From positions 62,001-126,000 of the forward strand of contig NZ_BAZK01000001.1 of NCBI RefSeq assembly GCF_001310815.1: a stretch of DNA of 64,000 nucleotides. The letters are read 5' to 3'. Positions 28,115 through 37,723 of the stretch are shown in pieces. Numbering within the stretch: the first letter of the stretch is position 1; the number at the start of each line of letters is the position of its first letter. The DNA comes from Pseudovibrio denitrificans JCM 12308. Its GTDB lineage: Bacteria > Pseudomonadota > Alphaproteobacteria > Rhizobiales > Stappiaceae. The notes beneath the pieces are model-generated. The model had not been told where the DNA came from. It made no database searches and saw only the letters and a list, made by a program, of their open reading frames with translations. Position numbers and translations under genes: made by a program.

Positions 28115-29903
28115 TGCGGGAGATCAGTGTGTTACTGACTGGCAGTGCCGCGTAGAGTTCAGGATGGCACTCATCAGTGATGCGGAACGAGATTGGATCA
28201 CCCTCCTGGCGCCCTACTCTGACTGCCCAAGTGGCGTTGGAAGCGAGGCCCGCAGATGGGGCATAGCGATTGATGCCGGACGCGACCATGATCTGGAAGT
28301 CTGGCCCCTGAATGGCTTTGGCGACGTTTCCCGCGAACTCTGCAAGGATATCTGGTTTGGGCTTCTTAGGCTCTTTGTCAGACCGTTTTGGCGCGGATAC
28401 ATTGGTTTTAATCGCGACTGTATTTGCTACTGAACGGGCCAGAGGATCTGCTGCATAGTCTCCAACCGCGATGCCATGGGTGCGTTTGAAGATGAGCTTT
28501 GTCACCAGCTCAAAGACCTGATCAGTACGGACATCCGAAAGCGCTGTTGTGACTGGAAGTTTCAGGGATGGAATGGTGAATTTTGGGTCTGTTTCGTTCC
28601 CGTCCGCAGCACTGTGTTTTTGAAGGAACTTTTGAATGTGCTGCCACCAGCCAATGAGCTGCTTCAGTTCGCCATCTGTCAGCGTATAGTTCTCGCTCAC
28701 CAGTGAGGTGTCGACCTCCACAGCAAACCCGTTGGGGTCGTCAAACTGAGTCAGCATATCTTCCACGATGACCAGAGCTGAACGTGCACGTTGCTGGGCA
28801 ATGGAAGGGTTCTGACCCTTTTGCGGAATGAAGGGGCTGGTATCGAAACTGAAAGAGACCATGAGCGTGAAGGTCTTTTCAGGATTTTTGCTCATGGCAA
28901 CAGTCCAACTAGCAGATGTGGAGGGCCATTGGGAGAGCGGGATGATCTGGTCTGTATACCCTTGCAGTGCGGGCTTGTTGCTGAGCTTTCCGGCTGGATC
29001 AGCGTAATCATCCAGCGAGGAAAGAATGGTGTTGCCGTAATAATCGTTCCAGCCGAGTTTGGTTTGCAGCAGTTTGCCGTTTGCAATGTAGGGATTGAGC
29101 GGCTTGTCCTTTCCCTTGTCTTTCACAAGACCGAGATAAGAAATTGCGCCATGATACTGCTCTGCATCGCCAGTTGATGCTTCCAGTACATATCTGACTT
29201 TGTTTTCATCCGGTGATGTGGACTTGCCGGAGGCACCGATGGGAAGCCCCATATTGCTCGATTTAAAGTCCTGATTTTCGGTCACCTGATAAGCCAGCAG
29301 GCTGTAATTGTTGAGAAGCAGAGCCTTGGCGTAGTCCGAGCCGGTGCCACCTGATGGGACCGGCTGCGGTTTGGCTCGCTTTGCGTTGAGGGCCTGAACA
29401 CCGGGATGTTCACCCGGCTGCACCGACAGTGGGCCCGCATGGGTGGTGAGGGTCTGACCTGCTACCAGAAGGTTCTCCTGTTCCGCATTACTGACCGCGA
29501 CCACAATCGGCTCTGTGCCGAAGTACTCTGCAATTTTCTTCAGGTCCGTCAGTTTGATCAGATCGTTGCTGAGGGTTTTCGCAGCAATGGTCAGTTCAAT
29601 GGCAGGTAATCGCAACGGAGTGCCTGCGGGCAGGTTTTCGTCTTTCAGGCCCGGGTTGATCTGCTTGAGTTGATCGACGGTCGTGCCAAAGCGCAGGGCA
29701 ATGCTGGCAAAGGAGGCTCCAGGCCTACTGGTGCCTTGTGGGACCATGTAAGTACCCTGCTCTATGAGGATTGTTTTGCCCTTGGCCAGCTCGATCTCAG
29801 TGCTATCCAACGACAGAGTGTTGGCGATGAGTGCGTTGAGGTTGGAGTGATAGAGCCGAGCGATGCTTTCCAGTGTATCGCCCTGTTGCACGGTATGCTC
29901 CAC
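28062..29903 (-). CDS. LysM-repeat protein of the giant cluster (unknown function)
   Basis: About 613 residues. The preferred start is the GTG at 29903 with AAAGGG six bases upstream; a TTG at 29906 is the alternative. It opens with a LysM repeat (EHTVQQGDTLESIARLYHSN), then a second, degenerate one (ASFASIALRFGTTVDQLKQINPG) and a third near residue 120 (DLKKIAEYFGTEP). Stacked LysM-like modules normally bind N-acetylglucosamine-containing glycans or act as scaffolding repeats. No signal peptide is seen, so a periplasmic role is not obvious. The end is out of frame with the next piece (see 25952-28114). Confidence 0.65.
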   Translation of the reverse strand: MEHTVQQGDTLESIARLYHSNLNALIANTLSLDSTEIELAKGKTILIEQGTYMVPQGTSRPGASFASIALRFGTTVDQLKQINPGLKDENLPAGTPLRLPAIELTIAAKTLSNDLIKLTDLKKIAEYFGTEPIVVAVSNAEQENLLVAGQTLTTHAGPLSVQPGEHPGVQALNAKRAKPQPVPSGGTGSDYAKALLLNNYSLLAYQVTENQDFKSSNMGLPIGASGKSTSPDENKVRYVLEASTGDAEQYHGAISYLGLVKDKGKDKPLNPYIANGKLLQTKLGWNDYYGNTILSSLDDYADPAGKLSNKPALQGYTDQIIPLSQWPSTSASWTVAMSKNPEKTFTLMVSFSFDTSPFIPQKGQNPSIAQQRARSALVIVEDMLTQFDDPNGFAVEVDTSLVSENYTLTDGELKQLIGWWQHIQKFLQKHSAADGNETDPKFTIPSLKLPVTTALSDVRTDQVFELVTKLIFKRTHGIAVGDYAADPLARSVANTVAIKTNVSAPKRSDKEPKKPKPDILAEFAGNVAKAIQGPDFQIMVASGINRYAPSAGLASNATWAVRVGRQEGDPISFRITDECHPELYAALPVSNTLISRSASIYPYTSLEDFDSNG

Positions 29904-29926
29904 CAACTGCCCTTTGGCCGAAGCTG

Positions 29927-30973
29927 TCAGTGAGGCTCAGAACTTGCCAATGGCTGTGCTGTTGCAAGGCCGTTGATATAGGGATGCAGGTGTTGCTGGT
30001 CCTCGTGAATGATCACAAGCGTTAGTGTGGCCTCACCCTTTTCGTTGAAGATGCTTGACGGAAGGCCTGCCTTTCCATCATCAGCGGTGTAGTAGAGGTA
30101 GAACCCACCCGAGTTGGTGATACCTGCTTCCCACAGCAGTTTCACAAGGTTCATCGGCGTGTTGAGCAGCGTTGGGCCTGTGGTTTGCATGCTCTCTTGG
30201 AGGAAAAGCTCGCCGCCCGGGTTTGTGACGGTAGAAAGGTTCGTCTGCGAGATGCCGAAAGTGACGTTGCTGCCGCCCTCTCCAACAAAATGGGTTCCAC
30301 TGCTTTGAGAGCCTGTGGTGCAGCCCAGGGTGATGGACGTAAAGCTGTGGTCATCAGGCAGCGATTGCAGCATACGCTCCAGCACTACAGTGCCGGATGA
30401 GCTGACACCGTTCAGTTCATAGGTTGTTTTCAGCGCATTGTCTGATGCCCCGTTAGCTTCATTGCCCGACTTCTTGTGCTGTTGAGGCAGTTTTTTGATG
30501 GAGAACTCGATGGTTGATGTCCAGCCGAAGTTCACCAGTGGTGTTTTGATTGTCTTACCAGTGGCCGCATCCTGAGCGGCCTGCTCGACGATCATGTGCG
30601 GTGGTAGCGCATCACCATCCTGCGCTCCCAGTGCTGTCAATGCTCCTGAGAGTGTCCAGAGGCGTAGGTACTGGGAGTTGGATTTCTGTGTGCTGGAGCT
30701 GGAAGGAACCGGGATTGGCTCTGCGCTCTGCCAATTGATGTAATGCGGGATTGGGAATGCGCTTGGCTGCTGATCAACGCTTGCAAGCAGTGAAAGTTGG
30801 CAAGGTCCAGCTGGCAGATACCCTTTTGCACCGCATTTGATGATCGCCTCAATGCGCTCGTAGTCTTTGCTGGGTTTCTCTTCATCCTTCGGCACTACCA
30901 CCGGATACTTCAGCGGGTTTGTGTCGTTGCCGAGTGTGATCCAATCGGCATTCTCAGGCTTGCCGAGCAGCAT
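29927..30973 (-). CDS. Giant-cluster protein piece (unknown function)
   Basis: A 348-residue frame starting at an ATG without a ribosome-binding site, inside the previous frame. The frame is open upstream of that ATG (...HPTPLTTSFS-MLLGKPENADW). Adding one C to the CCCC at 31003-31006 joins it to the preceding piece as ALSGQQIP-HPTPLTTSFSMLL. It is therefore probably internal to a protein of about 2590 residues starting at 37691. It ends at 29927 in SSEPH; a shift just before the stop could in principle also continue it into the LysM gene. No recognised domain. Confidence 0.55.
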   Translation of the reverse strand: MLLGKPENADWITLGNDTNPLKYPVVVPKDEEKPSKDYERIEAIIKCGAKGYLPAGPCQLSLLASVDQQPSAFPIPHYINWQSAEPIPVPSSSSTQKSNSQYLRLWTLSGALTALGAQDGDALPPHMIVEQAAQDAATGKTIKTPLVNFGWTSTIEFSIKKLPQQHKKSGNEANGASDNALKTTYELNGVSSSGTVVLERMLQSLPDDHSFTSITLGCTTGSQSSGTHFVGEGGSNVTFGISQTNLSTVTNPGGELFLQESMQTTGPTLLNTPMNLVKLLWEAGITNSGGFYLYYTADDGKAGLPSSIFNEKGEATLTLVIIHEDQQHLHPYINGLATAQPLASSEPH

Positions 30974-33660
30974 GGAGAAAGAGGTGGTGAGCGGTGTTGG
31001 ATGGGGATCTGCTGTCCTGAAAGCGCGAACAGGCCAGCTTCTGCAGGCAGTGTGAGTTTTCCGGCCTCATCTTTTTCAACCCACATGCCCTCTTTCAGCG
31101 GCGTGATGCCTTCTTTTAGCGATGCGATGTTTTTTGTGGGCAGACGCATGCCGTGGAAGTAATAGCGCGATGCCATCCCAGACAGATGGGTTATGCCGCC
31201 TGTACGCTGCACTTCTTTGATGAGTTCGCCTACACAGAACTGCGGCAGATGCGCAATGCTGAGGCTGCTTGTAGAGCCGCTGGTAGGCACGACGAACAGA
31301 TCTGTGATGGTTCCATTTGCTGGCAGAGCGAGTGCTTCGGCTTTTGTCTCAAACTTCTGAGCGACTGAAGAGAGCGTATCGGTGTCGCCTGTCTTATGTG
31401 TGAACTCAGGCAGTTGCAATGTTGTGCCGGCAACCAGCAGTTTTGGTTGGCTGGGGATTGAGCTGTTGGTGCTCAGCTCGTCCAGTGAAACACCCAAAGC
31501 CTTGGCCACGGAACAGAAGGTTTCACTGCCTGAGGTGATGTGGGTAGTTTTGGTGCCATCAGATGCTGTGTAAGTGATCTTCGCACCATTGATCAGCAGA
31601 CCTGCGACATCTTTGTTCTTGCAGATGAGATCAGCGACGTTGACCACTGCGTTGAGCTGGTTCTTTTCAGCAAGCTGCTTGAGGGTTTTGCCCGCAGGCA
31701 CCACCAATGATGCGGTTGGGATTGTGAGCTCAACGTTGCTTGTCAGCGGGTGAGTTCCGTTGGTCTTGAAGAGATCCGCCAGCGTGTAACCGGTTCCCCC
31801 TTTGCCTTTCACCCAAGCCACGATGCCATCTGGCGTTTCGCCTGAAACAAGCAGATAGTTGAAGTCGCGCAAACCATCCAGAAGACTTTGCATCATCTGC
31901 TTCATGATCAGCATGAAGTAGTTCTGATAAATGTATGATGCAATTGATATTTGCGCGTTTTCTGGTGTAGTTTCAGATGGATCTTTCCCGCTTTCTTTTT
32001 CCACCTGAACCGCTAGCTGGTTAAAGTAATTTGTTAAGTCCTGCAGATAGTTGGAGCTGATTGTGTTGAACTCGGCAAAGCTATAGGAAAGTGTGGTTTT
32101 ATCGCCTACTTTCAGCGCTAAGCTGAGGTCCGGTACCATTGGGAAGTAAGTGGCCTGTGCCTCTCCAGTCCTTGCTGGCACCGCAATATCCAGCTGGAAC
32201 TGTTGCTGAAGGAACTTCGAGATATCGCTTTCGGTGAGCGCATCAGGTGAGGTTTCCAGAGTGCTCAGAGTGTCCAGGATGGAGTTGATCTCAACCGCGC
32301 TGGTGGGGTGACTATCGACTTCTTTCGCCGTCACCTCTTCATCACCCATCGTGGCTGCAATCAGCCAACGTGTGGTCATCTTTGCCAGAGCTTCAAAGGC
32401 AGTGTCCGGGTGCGTACCAGAGGCTTTCTCGAAGTGCTCGGTGTCCTGTGGTTTTGCTGGTGCTGGCGCTTCAATGAACAGATTGGCCACATAACACGGC
32501 AGTTGTGGTGGACGGCCCTGCGCTACTGGCGACCAGTTTTCATCTTTGGCCAGCGTCAAGCCGTAGCCCAGATGGATCTCCAAACGGTTCTTTGATGGAT
32601 CTGAGGCCGCTCTCAGATTGGCCCAGTTGAACTCTATGGGCTCCGCTTCATAGCCAGCTGGTGACATTGGGAAACGACTGTAAAGAGCCAGACGCTCTGC
32701 CAGAGGTAACGCTAGCAGACCTTCGTGACTTGCTGGATGATCCAGCCACGGTGCATTTTTCGGGTTCTGGAGCGTGCCTAATGTGAAAGTGGTGTGCACA
32801 TGGGCGGAGAAGCTGAAGCTTACTTTGATGGTGAACAGACCAAGATCGATGCTTGCAGAGGCGCTGACGTCCACTTTGGCCGCGATGGTGATCGGGATTG
32901 GTTCATAGGACGCAAGCTTAATCTGAGCGCTGACCTCGATCCTGATGTTCACAGAAGCTTTGATGATGGCGAAATCAATAGAGCCGTAGAGTTTGCCGAT
33001 AATGCCAAAGGTACCGGTGAGCGAGAAGAAGTATTCCTCCTGCAAGGACAAGGCGTTGCTGCTGTCGGTGTGTTTGTCATGATACGCATTCCATTTGGCC
33101 AGAATGCCTTGCAGGATACCGAAAGCCGTGAGACTGAAACCTGCTTTCAAAATGCCCATTTCAAAGGACTTCCCGAGCCCCAGCTGTGCTCCGAAACCGA
33201 AAACCAGATTGGGATTAAAAAATCCATTTTTCGATACAGGTAGACCCTTCACTGAAGCAGCAGGTAACTTGCCGAAGTAGAACCCACCACCGCCCTTGAC
33301 CGGGATGCCCGGAGGCACGATGGCCTCAACGGAAAAAGACTGCGAGAAATTGTTGTTCCATGGAAAGCCCACATCGATCTGGAAGTCTCCGTTGGTGTAG
33401 ACCTCAATGCCAAACGTGGGCAGTGTGATGGTAACGGCCCCCACATCAATGCGGCGCATAATCTCCGGCAGTTGGATGGAGGCGGAGAACTTGCCGAGCC
33501 CTTCTGAGACTTTCTTGTAGATCACCTGAAAGTCGAGGCCGGAGAATACTTTGGCCGCTTTGCCGTTGCACGCGATGTGTAGAGCGTAGAGACTGGGGTC
33601 GGTCAGAACAACCTGCAGCGTGAACGCATACTGGCTCCACCCTTCTCCAACTCTCCCCAA
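30910..33660 (-). CDS. Giant-cluster protein, central beta-rich piece with LysM-like end
   Basis: A 916-residue frame. Residues about 1-330 are beta-rich and repetitive with Gly-rich turns (IEVYTNGDFQIDVGFPWNN, VKGGGGFYFGKLP, FGFGAQLGLGKSFEMGILKAG). From memory this resembles the bacterial/fungal DUF6603 family; unverified. The last third holds degenerate LysM-like repeats (SETFCSVAKALGVSLDEL; TLSSVAQKFETKAEAL). The TTG start lies inside the previous frame. One G added at the GGG at 33640-33642 would join ELEK to GWSQYAFTLQVVLTD. The final 40 residues are Ser/Arg/His-rich, as expected for an out-of-frame tail. Confidence 0.6.
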   Translation of the reverse strand: MGRVGEGWSQYAFTLQVVLTDPSLYALHIACNGKAAKVFSGLDFQVIYKKVSEGLGKFSASIQLPEIMRRIDVGAVTITLPTFGIEVYTNGDFQIDVGFPWNNNFSQSFSVEAIVPPGIPVKGGGGFYFGKLPAASVKGLPVSKNGFFNPNLVFGFGAQLGLGKSFEMGILKAGFSLTAFGILQGILAKWNAYHDKHTDSSNALSLQEEYFFSLTGTFGIIGKLYGSIDFAIIKASVNIRIEVSAQIKLASYEPIPITIAAKVDVSASASIDLGLFTIKVSFSFSAHVHTTFTLGTLQNPKNAPWLDHPASHEGLLALPLAERLALYSRFPMSPAGYEAEPIEFNWANLRAASDPSKNRLEIHLGYGLTLAKDENWSPVAQGRPPQLPCYVANLFIEAPAPAKPQDTEHFEKASGTHPDTAFEALAKMTTRWLIAATMGDEEVTAKEVDSHPTSAVEINSILDTLSTLETSPDALTESDISKFLQQQFQLDIAVPARTGEAQATYFPMVPDLSLALKVGDKTTLSYSFAEFNTISSNYLQDLTNYFNQLAVQVEKESGKDPSETTPENAQISIASYIYQNYFMLIMKQMMQSLLDGLRDFNYLLVSGETPDGIVAWVKGKGGTGYTLADLFKTNGTHPLTSNVELTIPTASLVVPAGKTLKQLAEKNQLNAVVNVADLICKNKDVAGLLINGAKITYTASDGTKTTHITSGSETFCSVAKALGVSLDELSTNSSIPSQPKLLVAGTTLQLPEFTHKTGDTDTLSSVAQKFETKAEALALPANGTITDLFVVPTSGSTSSLSIAHLPQFCVGELIKEVQRTGGITHLSGMASRYYFHGMRLPTKNIASLKEGITPLKEGMWVEKDEAGKLTLPAEAGLFALSGQQIPIQHRSPPLSPCCSASLRMPIGSHSATTQTR

Positions 33661-36600
33661 TGCTCCTGTCCAAGCTCTTTACTGGAGTCGATACGCAAAA
33701 CACCAAAATCTGTGGCAAACAGCCAGTTGATGTTTCCATCGAAGCCAATACTCGGGATTTTGTCTGCGGATGGCTCATGAAGGCAGCCAAGAATATCAAC
33801 GGCTTGCTGCACCGTATTGACTTGCTGCAGCCCTTTGACATTCACATGCTGACCACCTGCCAGGAGCCTCAGATCCAGATACTTGTTTCCTGCTCCACCG
33901 GGGCTTGGGGTTGTTGAGGGTTTATCGGCGCGCCACTTCGGTTTCGCACTTTTTTCCAAACTGTGAACCGGCCAAAGGAAATCACCATCCAACTCGACCC
34001 AGACACCAGAATTCCTATTATAACTCAGAGAGATACCTCTAACTGAGGCAAATACCAGATCGATAGGTCCAATATCAATCTTGAAGCACACTGTTTCGTT
34101 CTTGAGATCCCAGGTGAGTTCAAGGTCGGAGAGCTTCACGTCATTGAGCAGGTCGAAAGGTGCTGCAAGACCAAATCTGGCGCCTGTCATCCATTCGACA
34201 AAGGTTTCAACCATGCCCCCAAGAGTGGTTGCCTGCGTGAACTTTATCGTAGCTATCTGTTTCTCATCGACCTCAGCACTCAAAGCGCCCCATTGAATGC
34301 CAAAGGAGGACTTCTTTTTTCCATATTGGTAGAAGACTGTCAGATCGATTTTGTTCCAGACAATATCAGCGGTCAGCAAAGCATATTGGTTGTTGTTGGA
34401 AGCCTTCTCAAAGCGAGGAAGTGAATGAGCTGGTTCCAGAAAAACGATCTCATCCTGTTCGTTCAGCACGGGAATGCCGGCGTTATTGATGGGTAGCAGC
34501 AGTTCGTTGCCACCAGAGTTGCCGATCTTTGCGGTGAAGGTGACGTTTTCAGGCAGCCAGCTGACTTTTTTCTTGCCTTTATTTGAAAAGTTGACTGTGC
34601 CGCCAAACTCGTAGCTGGAAGCGGTTTTTCCGCTACCCGTTGAGAACGTAATATTCAGGCCTGTAACATCCAGATCGAACTTGTCGGTTGCCCAGCCACT
34701 GCCGAGATAGGCTGCAATGATCTGGCTGATCTTTATGGGCGTGTCGCCCTGCTCTCCTGTAAACGTCCAGAGATGGTTTTGTGTGTCGAAGGTTGCTGAG
34801 ACATTCACAGGCACCGCCTTTACGCGCGGTAGCCCCTCAAACAGCATTGTGGAGGCTTTTATGGTGCCAGTGGTGTTGTTTCCGATGCCTTTGACATCGA
34901 TGTAGATGTCCTTCAGCTCAAAGTTTGCCGGGGCCAGTGAGATCGTCCAACCTTCCAGATCCACCCCAGCCTGTACCGAGTATGTGCTGTTGTTTTTGCT
35001 CTGTCCTGGGGTGTACTCCAGAGACAGGTTCGCGATATCAGCGTCCACATTGAGGTGATAGCCTTTTGGCAACAGCGCATCGACAAGGTCTTCGACCGGT
35101 AAGCTTGGTCCTTCCGGGTTCAGCGTTGCGGTGACTGTGGTTTGCGGATAGGTGGCGGAAACATCAAGCGTTGGTGGGTTATCACTCGTGCCGATCACGG
35201 CTTGTGTCGAGGCGACCCAACTGACCTTGCGACTTCCTGTCGGCTGCTGTGCGGTTACATCAAAGCTCAGATCCTTGATGCTTAGTCCTCCAAACAGGTC
35301 CCATTCCTTGTTATCTTTCAGAGAGATCTGGAAACTCTCGATGGTCTTCTTGGTTGAATCGTAGTTGAAGCGCAGTCCGTCGATGTTTAGCTGGTTCAGA
35401 TCAGCGAGTTCTGACGGGATTGAGTTGGCGAAATTCATTCCACCTATGAGACTGAACACCGCATTCAGCGATGGCGTGGCTTCGTTGGCGAACGCCCCCT
35501 GCACCACCATTTTGTTGCTGGCAGAGCTTGGGAAGTTCATCTGGAACGGAACCAGCGTTTCACCAAGTTCTACCGAGGTTTGCACGCCACCAGTCAGTCT
35601 TGCGCCATTGCTGGAGAACTCTGCAAACAGGCCGGTGTTCTCAAGTACAAACCATTCCACACCGGGCAGCGAAAGCTTTTGCAGGTCAACTTCCAAGCGG
35701 ACCTTGTAGTTTTGGCCAGCCTTCTTCGTGGCACGGCCTACGCTGGAGACGGTGAGCGTGACCGTGAGTTCAGTGCCTAGAAAATCGGAGGTTTTGCCCC
35801 TAACGATGATCTGGCTGAGCTTCTTTGCCTGATAGACAGACTTGATGGAGACCGGATCCTTTGCCGAGCCTATATTGAGAGCGCCGCCCCCTAAGATGCT
35901 CGTGAGGAACTGATGAAACGGGCCATCTTTCACAATATTCGGGATCAATGATAGCTTGCCGTCCTTCGTAGCCTCCTGAAGCGTTTTCTGCAGTTTGCTC
36001 AAATCGGAGAAGATGCTGCCTGCCATTTTGACAAGGGTAAATCTGGCGGCAAGAAAGCCGAGTGTTTGTAGGAGTTTATCGTTTTGCGGGGCGGTGTAGT
36101 ACTGTTTGAGGCCGTCAAAGTACTCGAAGTACTCGCTTTTTCCGGATCTGAACTGTGTGGTGATCTCAGCAATCGATTGGGCGAGCTCGTTTGGCGGCAT
36201 GGAGGCTTTGAAGCCCTCCTGAAACGCTGAAAGTCCCAAAGCAATCTGGTTCTTGGAAAGATCGAGCAGCGCTGCGGTTGTTGGTGATGTGCTGCTGGCT
36301 GCCTTTCCGCTGCCATTTCCAAATGTGCTGGGATACGGGTTTACTGTGAAATCAGTCAGCTTGAAGAATGACTTGCCCAGATTTACCGCCAGGTTGGAGG
36401 CCTTGGTGCCTTGCAGAACGCCGGGCAATGTGGCTACGGCATACAGATGGTTGATCGCTTCCGGCGGCAAGCCTTGCAGTGTGGTGACGACAGTTGAGCC
36501 GGGCTTCAGTTTGCTCAGGAACGCTTTACCAGCCACGCCAGATAGATCCTTGTTCAAGTAGATCCCAGTGTCTGAGCCTGAGGTGTTTCGGAAGAGTTGC

Positions 36601-37691
36601 TGCGCTTTGCAGTAGGCATTCACATTCTTTGTCAGCTCATCTAGATAGTTGGCAGTGCTCTGATTAGACGCGGGTTTTTCCGGGAAATAGTGCCCCAGTG
36701 TTTCCCATGTGGAGTCGGAGAGATCGTCCAGAATAGCGATGACAACTGTCTTTTTTGAGAAGGCCTTTTGCTTTTGCAGCAACGTGGCAGCAGCGATCAG
36801 CTCAAAGGCGATCCCTTCTGCACTGCCTACCAGAGAGGTTTTGTCTCTTGAGGAGCTGGGCAAGCTGGCAACGGGAAAAAACTCAATGTCGTTTTGCGCT
36901 GACTTTCCAATGGCATTTGTGATGTTTTGAGCAGCACTTAGCGCCTTTTTATTGACCTTCGGGATTTTCTGAAGCGCTGTCCAGTTGGGTTTGGCGGACA
37001 GATCCTGTTTGAAGCTGCGATAGGCGAACTGATTGCCTTGCAGGACGAGCTGGTCATCCAGGTTTATGGAGCGTTTCAGGCCTGGAAGGATGATTTTTGA
37101 GTTGCTTGTGCTGTTTTCGGCTGTCCAGAGATAGGGTTGCAGCAGGACGAAGTAATCGCACTTTACGGCTATTGCGATGCTTGTGTTGTCGATGTTGGGA
37201 ATGTCACCACCGCCGCACAGGCAGAGAGGCATTTTGCCGGTCAGGCCGCGCACCTGGCGATGGGTGATCTCGCCAACGGTTGTTTCCTCATAAGCGAAGA
37301 ACGTTATTGTGATGCCGTTTAATGTGTATGGGGCGCGGGTTGCCGGGTCAAAACCGGGGAGCAGTTCGGCAAGTTTTTGCAGCAGTGTTTTCTGGGCGCT
37401 GTTGTAGATCAGCTCGACATCTATCTGAAATCCAAGGGAAATCATTGAGCGGAGTATGTTGATTGTGTTTGCGACACTGCCGGACCGCTCATCTTGCCAA
37501 GCAAAATATCGCAGCTTCTTGCCCTTCAGAACTCTTGTGAGTTTAGCGATGATACTGCTGGAGAGTGAGGTGTTCAGGTCATCGGCAGCTGACATAAACT
37601 GCTGGATCAGGCTGGTGAGATCGGACGACAGGGCTTCGTCCTGCGGCAGGACGGCGGGCTCGAAGGGTTCGATTGGGCTGTGCTCGTTCAT
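33603..37691 (-). CDS. Giant-cluster protein, N-terminal 1362-residue piece (unknown function)
   Basis: This is the real start of the giant gene: ATG at 37691 with AGGA just upstream, 32 bases after the 229-residue protein. Residues about 1-450 look globular alpha/beta (KLRYFAWQDERSGSVANTINI; IVVAI-type core strands such as KTVVIAILDDL). From about 560 to the end it is a long run of amphipathic beta strands alternating polar and hydrophobic residues, with repeated LDVTGLNITF / VDLEGWTISLAPANFELKDI-like units. This suggests an elongated beta structure. There is no signal peptide or membrane helix. Function unknown; the last about 13 residues appear out of frame. Confidence 0.65.
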   Translation of the reverse strand: MNEHSPIEPFEPAVLPQDEALSSDLTSLIQQFMSAADDLNTSLSSSIIAKLTRVLKGKKLRYFAWQDERSGSVANTINILRSMISLGFQIDVELIYNSAQKTLLQKLAELLPGFDPATRAPYTLNGITITFFAYEETTVGEITHRQVRGLTGKMPLCLCGGGDIPNIDNTSIAIAVKCDYFVLLQPYLWTAENSTSNSKIILPGLKRSINLDDQLVLQGNQFAYRSFKQDLSAKPNWTALQKIPKVNKKALSAAQNITNAIGKSAQNDIEFFPVASLPSSSRDKTSLVGSAEGIAFELIAAATLLQKQKAFSKKTVVIAILDDLSDSTWETLGHYFPEKPASNQSTANYLDELTKNVNAYCKAQQLFRNTSGSDTGIYLNKDLSGVAGKAFLSKLKPGSTVVTTLQGLPPEAINHLYAVATLPGVLQGTKASNLAVNLGKSFFKLTDFTVNPYPSTFGNGSGKAASSTSPTTAALLDLSKNQIALGLSAFQEGFKASMPPNELAQSIAEITTQFRSGKSEYFEYFDGLKQYYTAPQNDKLLQTLGFLAARFTLVKMAGSIFSDLSKLQKTLQEATKDGKLSLIPNIVKDGPFHQFLTSILGGGALNIGSAKDPVSIKSVYQAKKLSQIIVRGKTSDFLGTELTVTLTVSSVGRATKKAGQNYKVRLEVDLQKLSLPGVEWFVLENTGLFAEFSSNGARLTGGVQTSVELGETLVPFQMNFPSSASNKMVVQGAFANEATPSLNAVFSLIGGMNFANSIPSELADLNQLNIDGLRFNYDSTKKTIESFQISLKDNKEWDLFGGLSIKDLSFDVTAQQPTGSRKVSWVASTQAVIGTSDNPPTLDVSATYPQTTVTATLNPEGPSLPVEDLVDALLPKGYHLNVDADIANLSLEYTPGQSKNNSTYSVQAGVDLEGWTISLAPANFELKDIYIDVKGIGNNTTGTIKASTMLFEGLPRVKAVPVNVSATFDTQNHLWTFTGEQGDTPIKISQIIAAYLGSGWATDKFDLDVTGLNITFSTGSGKTASSYEFGGTVNFSNKGKKKVSWLPENVTFTAKIGNSGGNELLLPINNAGIPVLNEQDEIVFLEPAHSLPRFEKASNNNQYALLTADIVWNKIDLTVFYQYGKKKSSFGIQWGALSAEVDEKQIATIKFTQATTLGGMVETFVEWMTGARFGLAAPFDLLNDVKLSDLELTWDLKNETVCFKIDIGPIDLVFASVRGISLSYNRNSGVWVELDGDFLWPVHSLEKSAKPKWRADKPSTTPSPGGAGNKYLDLRLLAGGQHVNVKGLQQVNTVQQAVDILGCLHEPSADKIPSIGFDGNINWLFATDFGVLRIDSSKELGQEHWGELEKGGASMRSRCRLF

Positions 37692-37723
37692 CTTCCTGCA
37701 CCACTGATGGTTGACGTTTCAGG

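Noticed and set aside
28062-33660. Programmed ribosomal frameshifting as the reason for the split giant genes
   Set aside because: No canonical X-XXY-YYZ heptamer with a downstream pseudoknot was seen, and ordinary genes in the same window show the same kind of G/C-run losses; sequence error is simpler.
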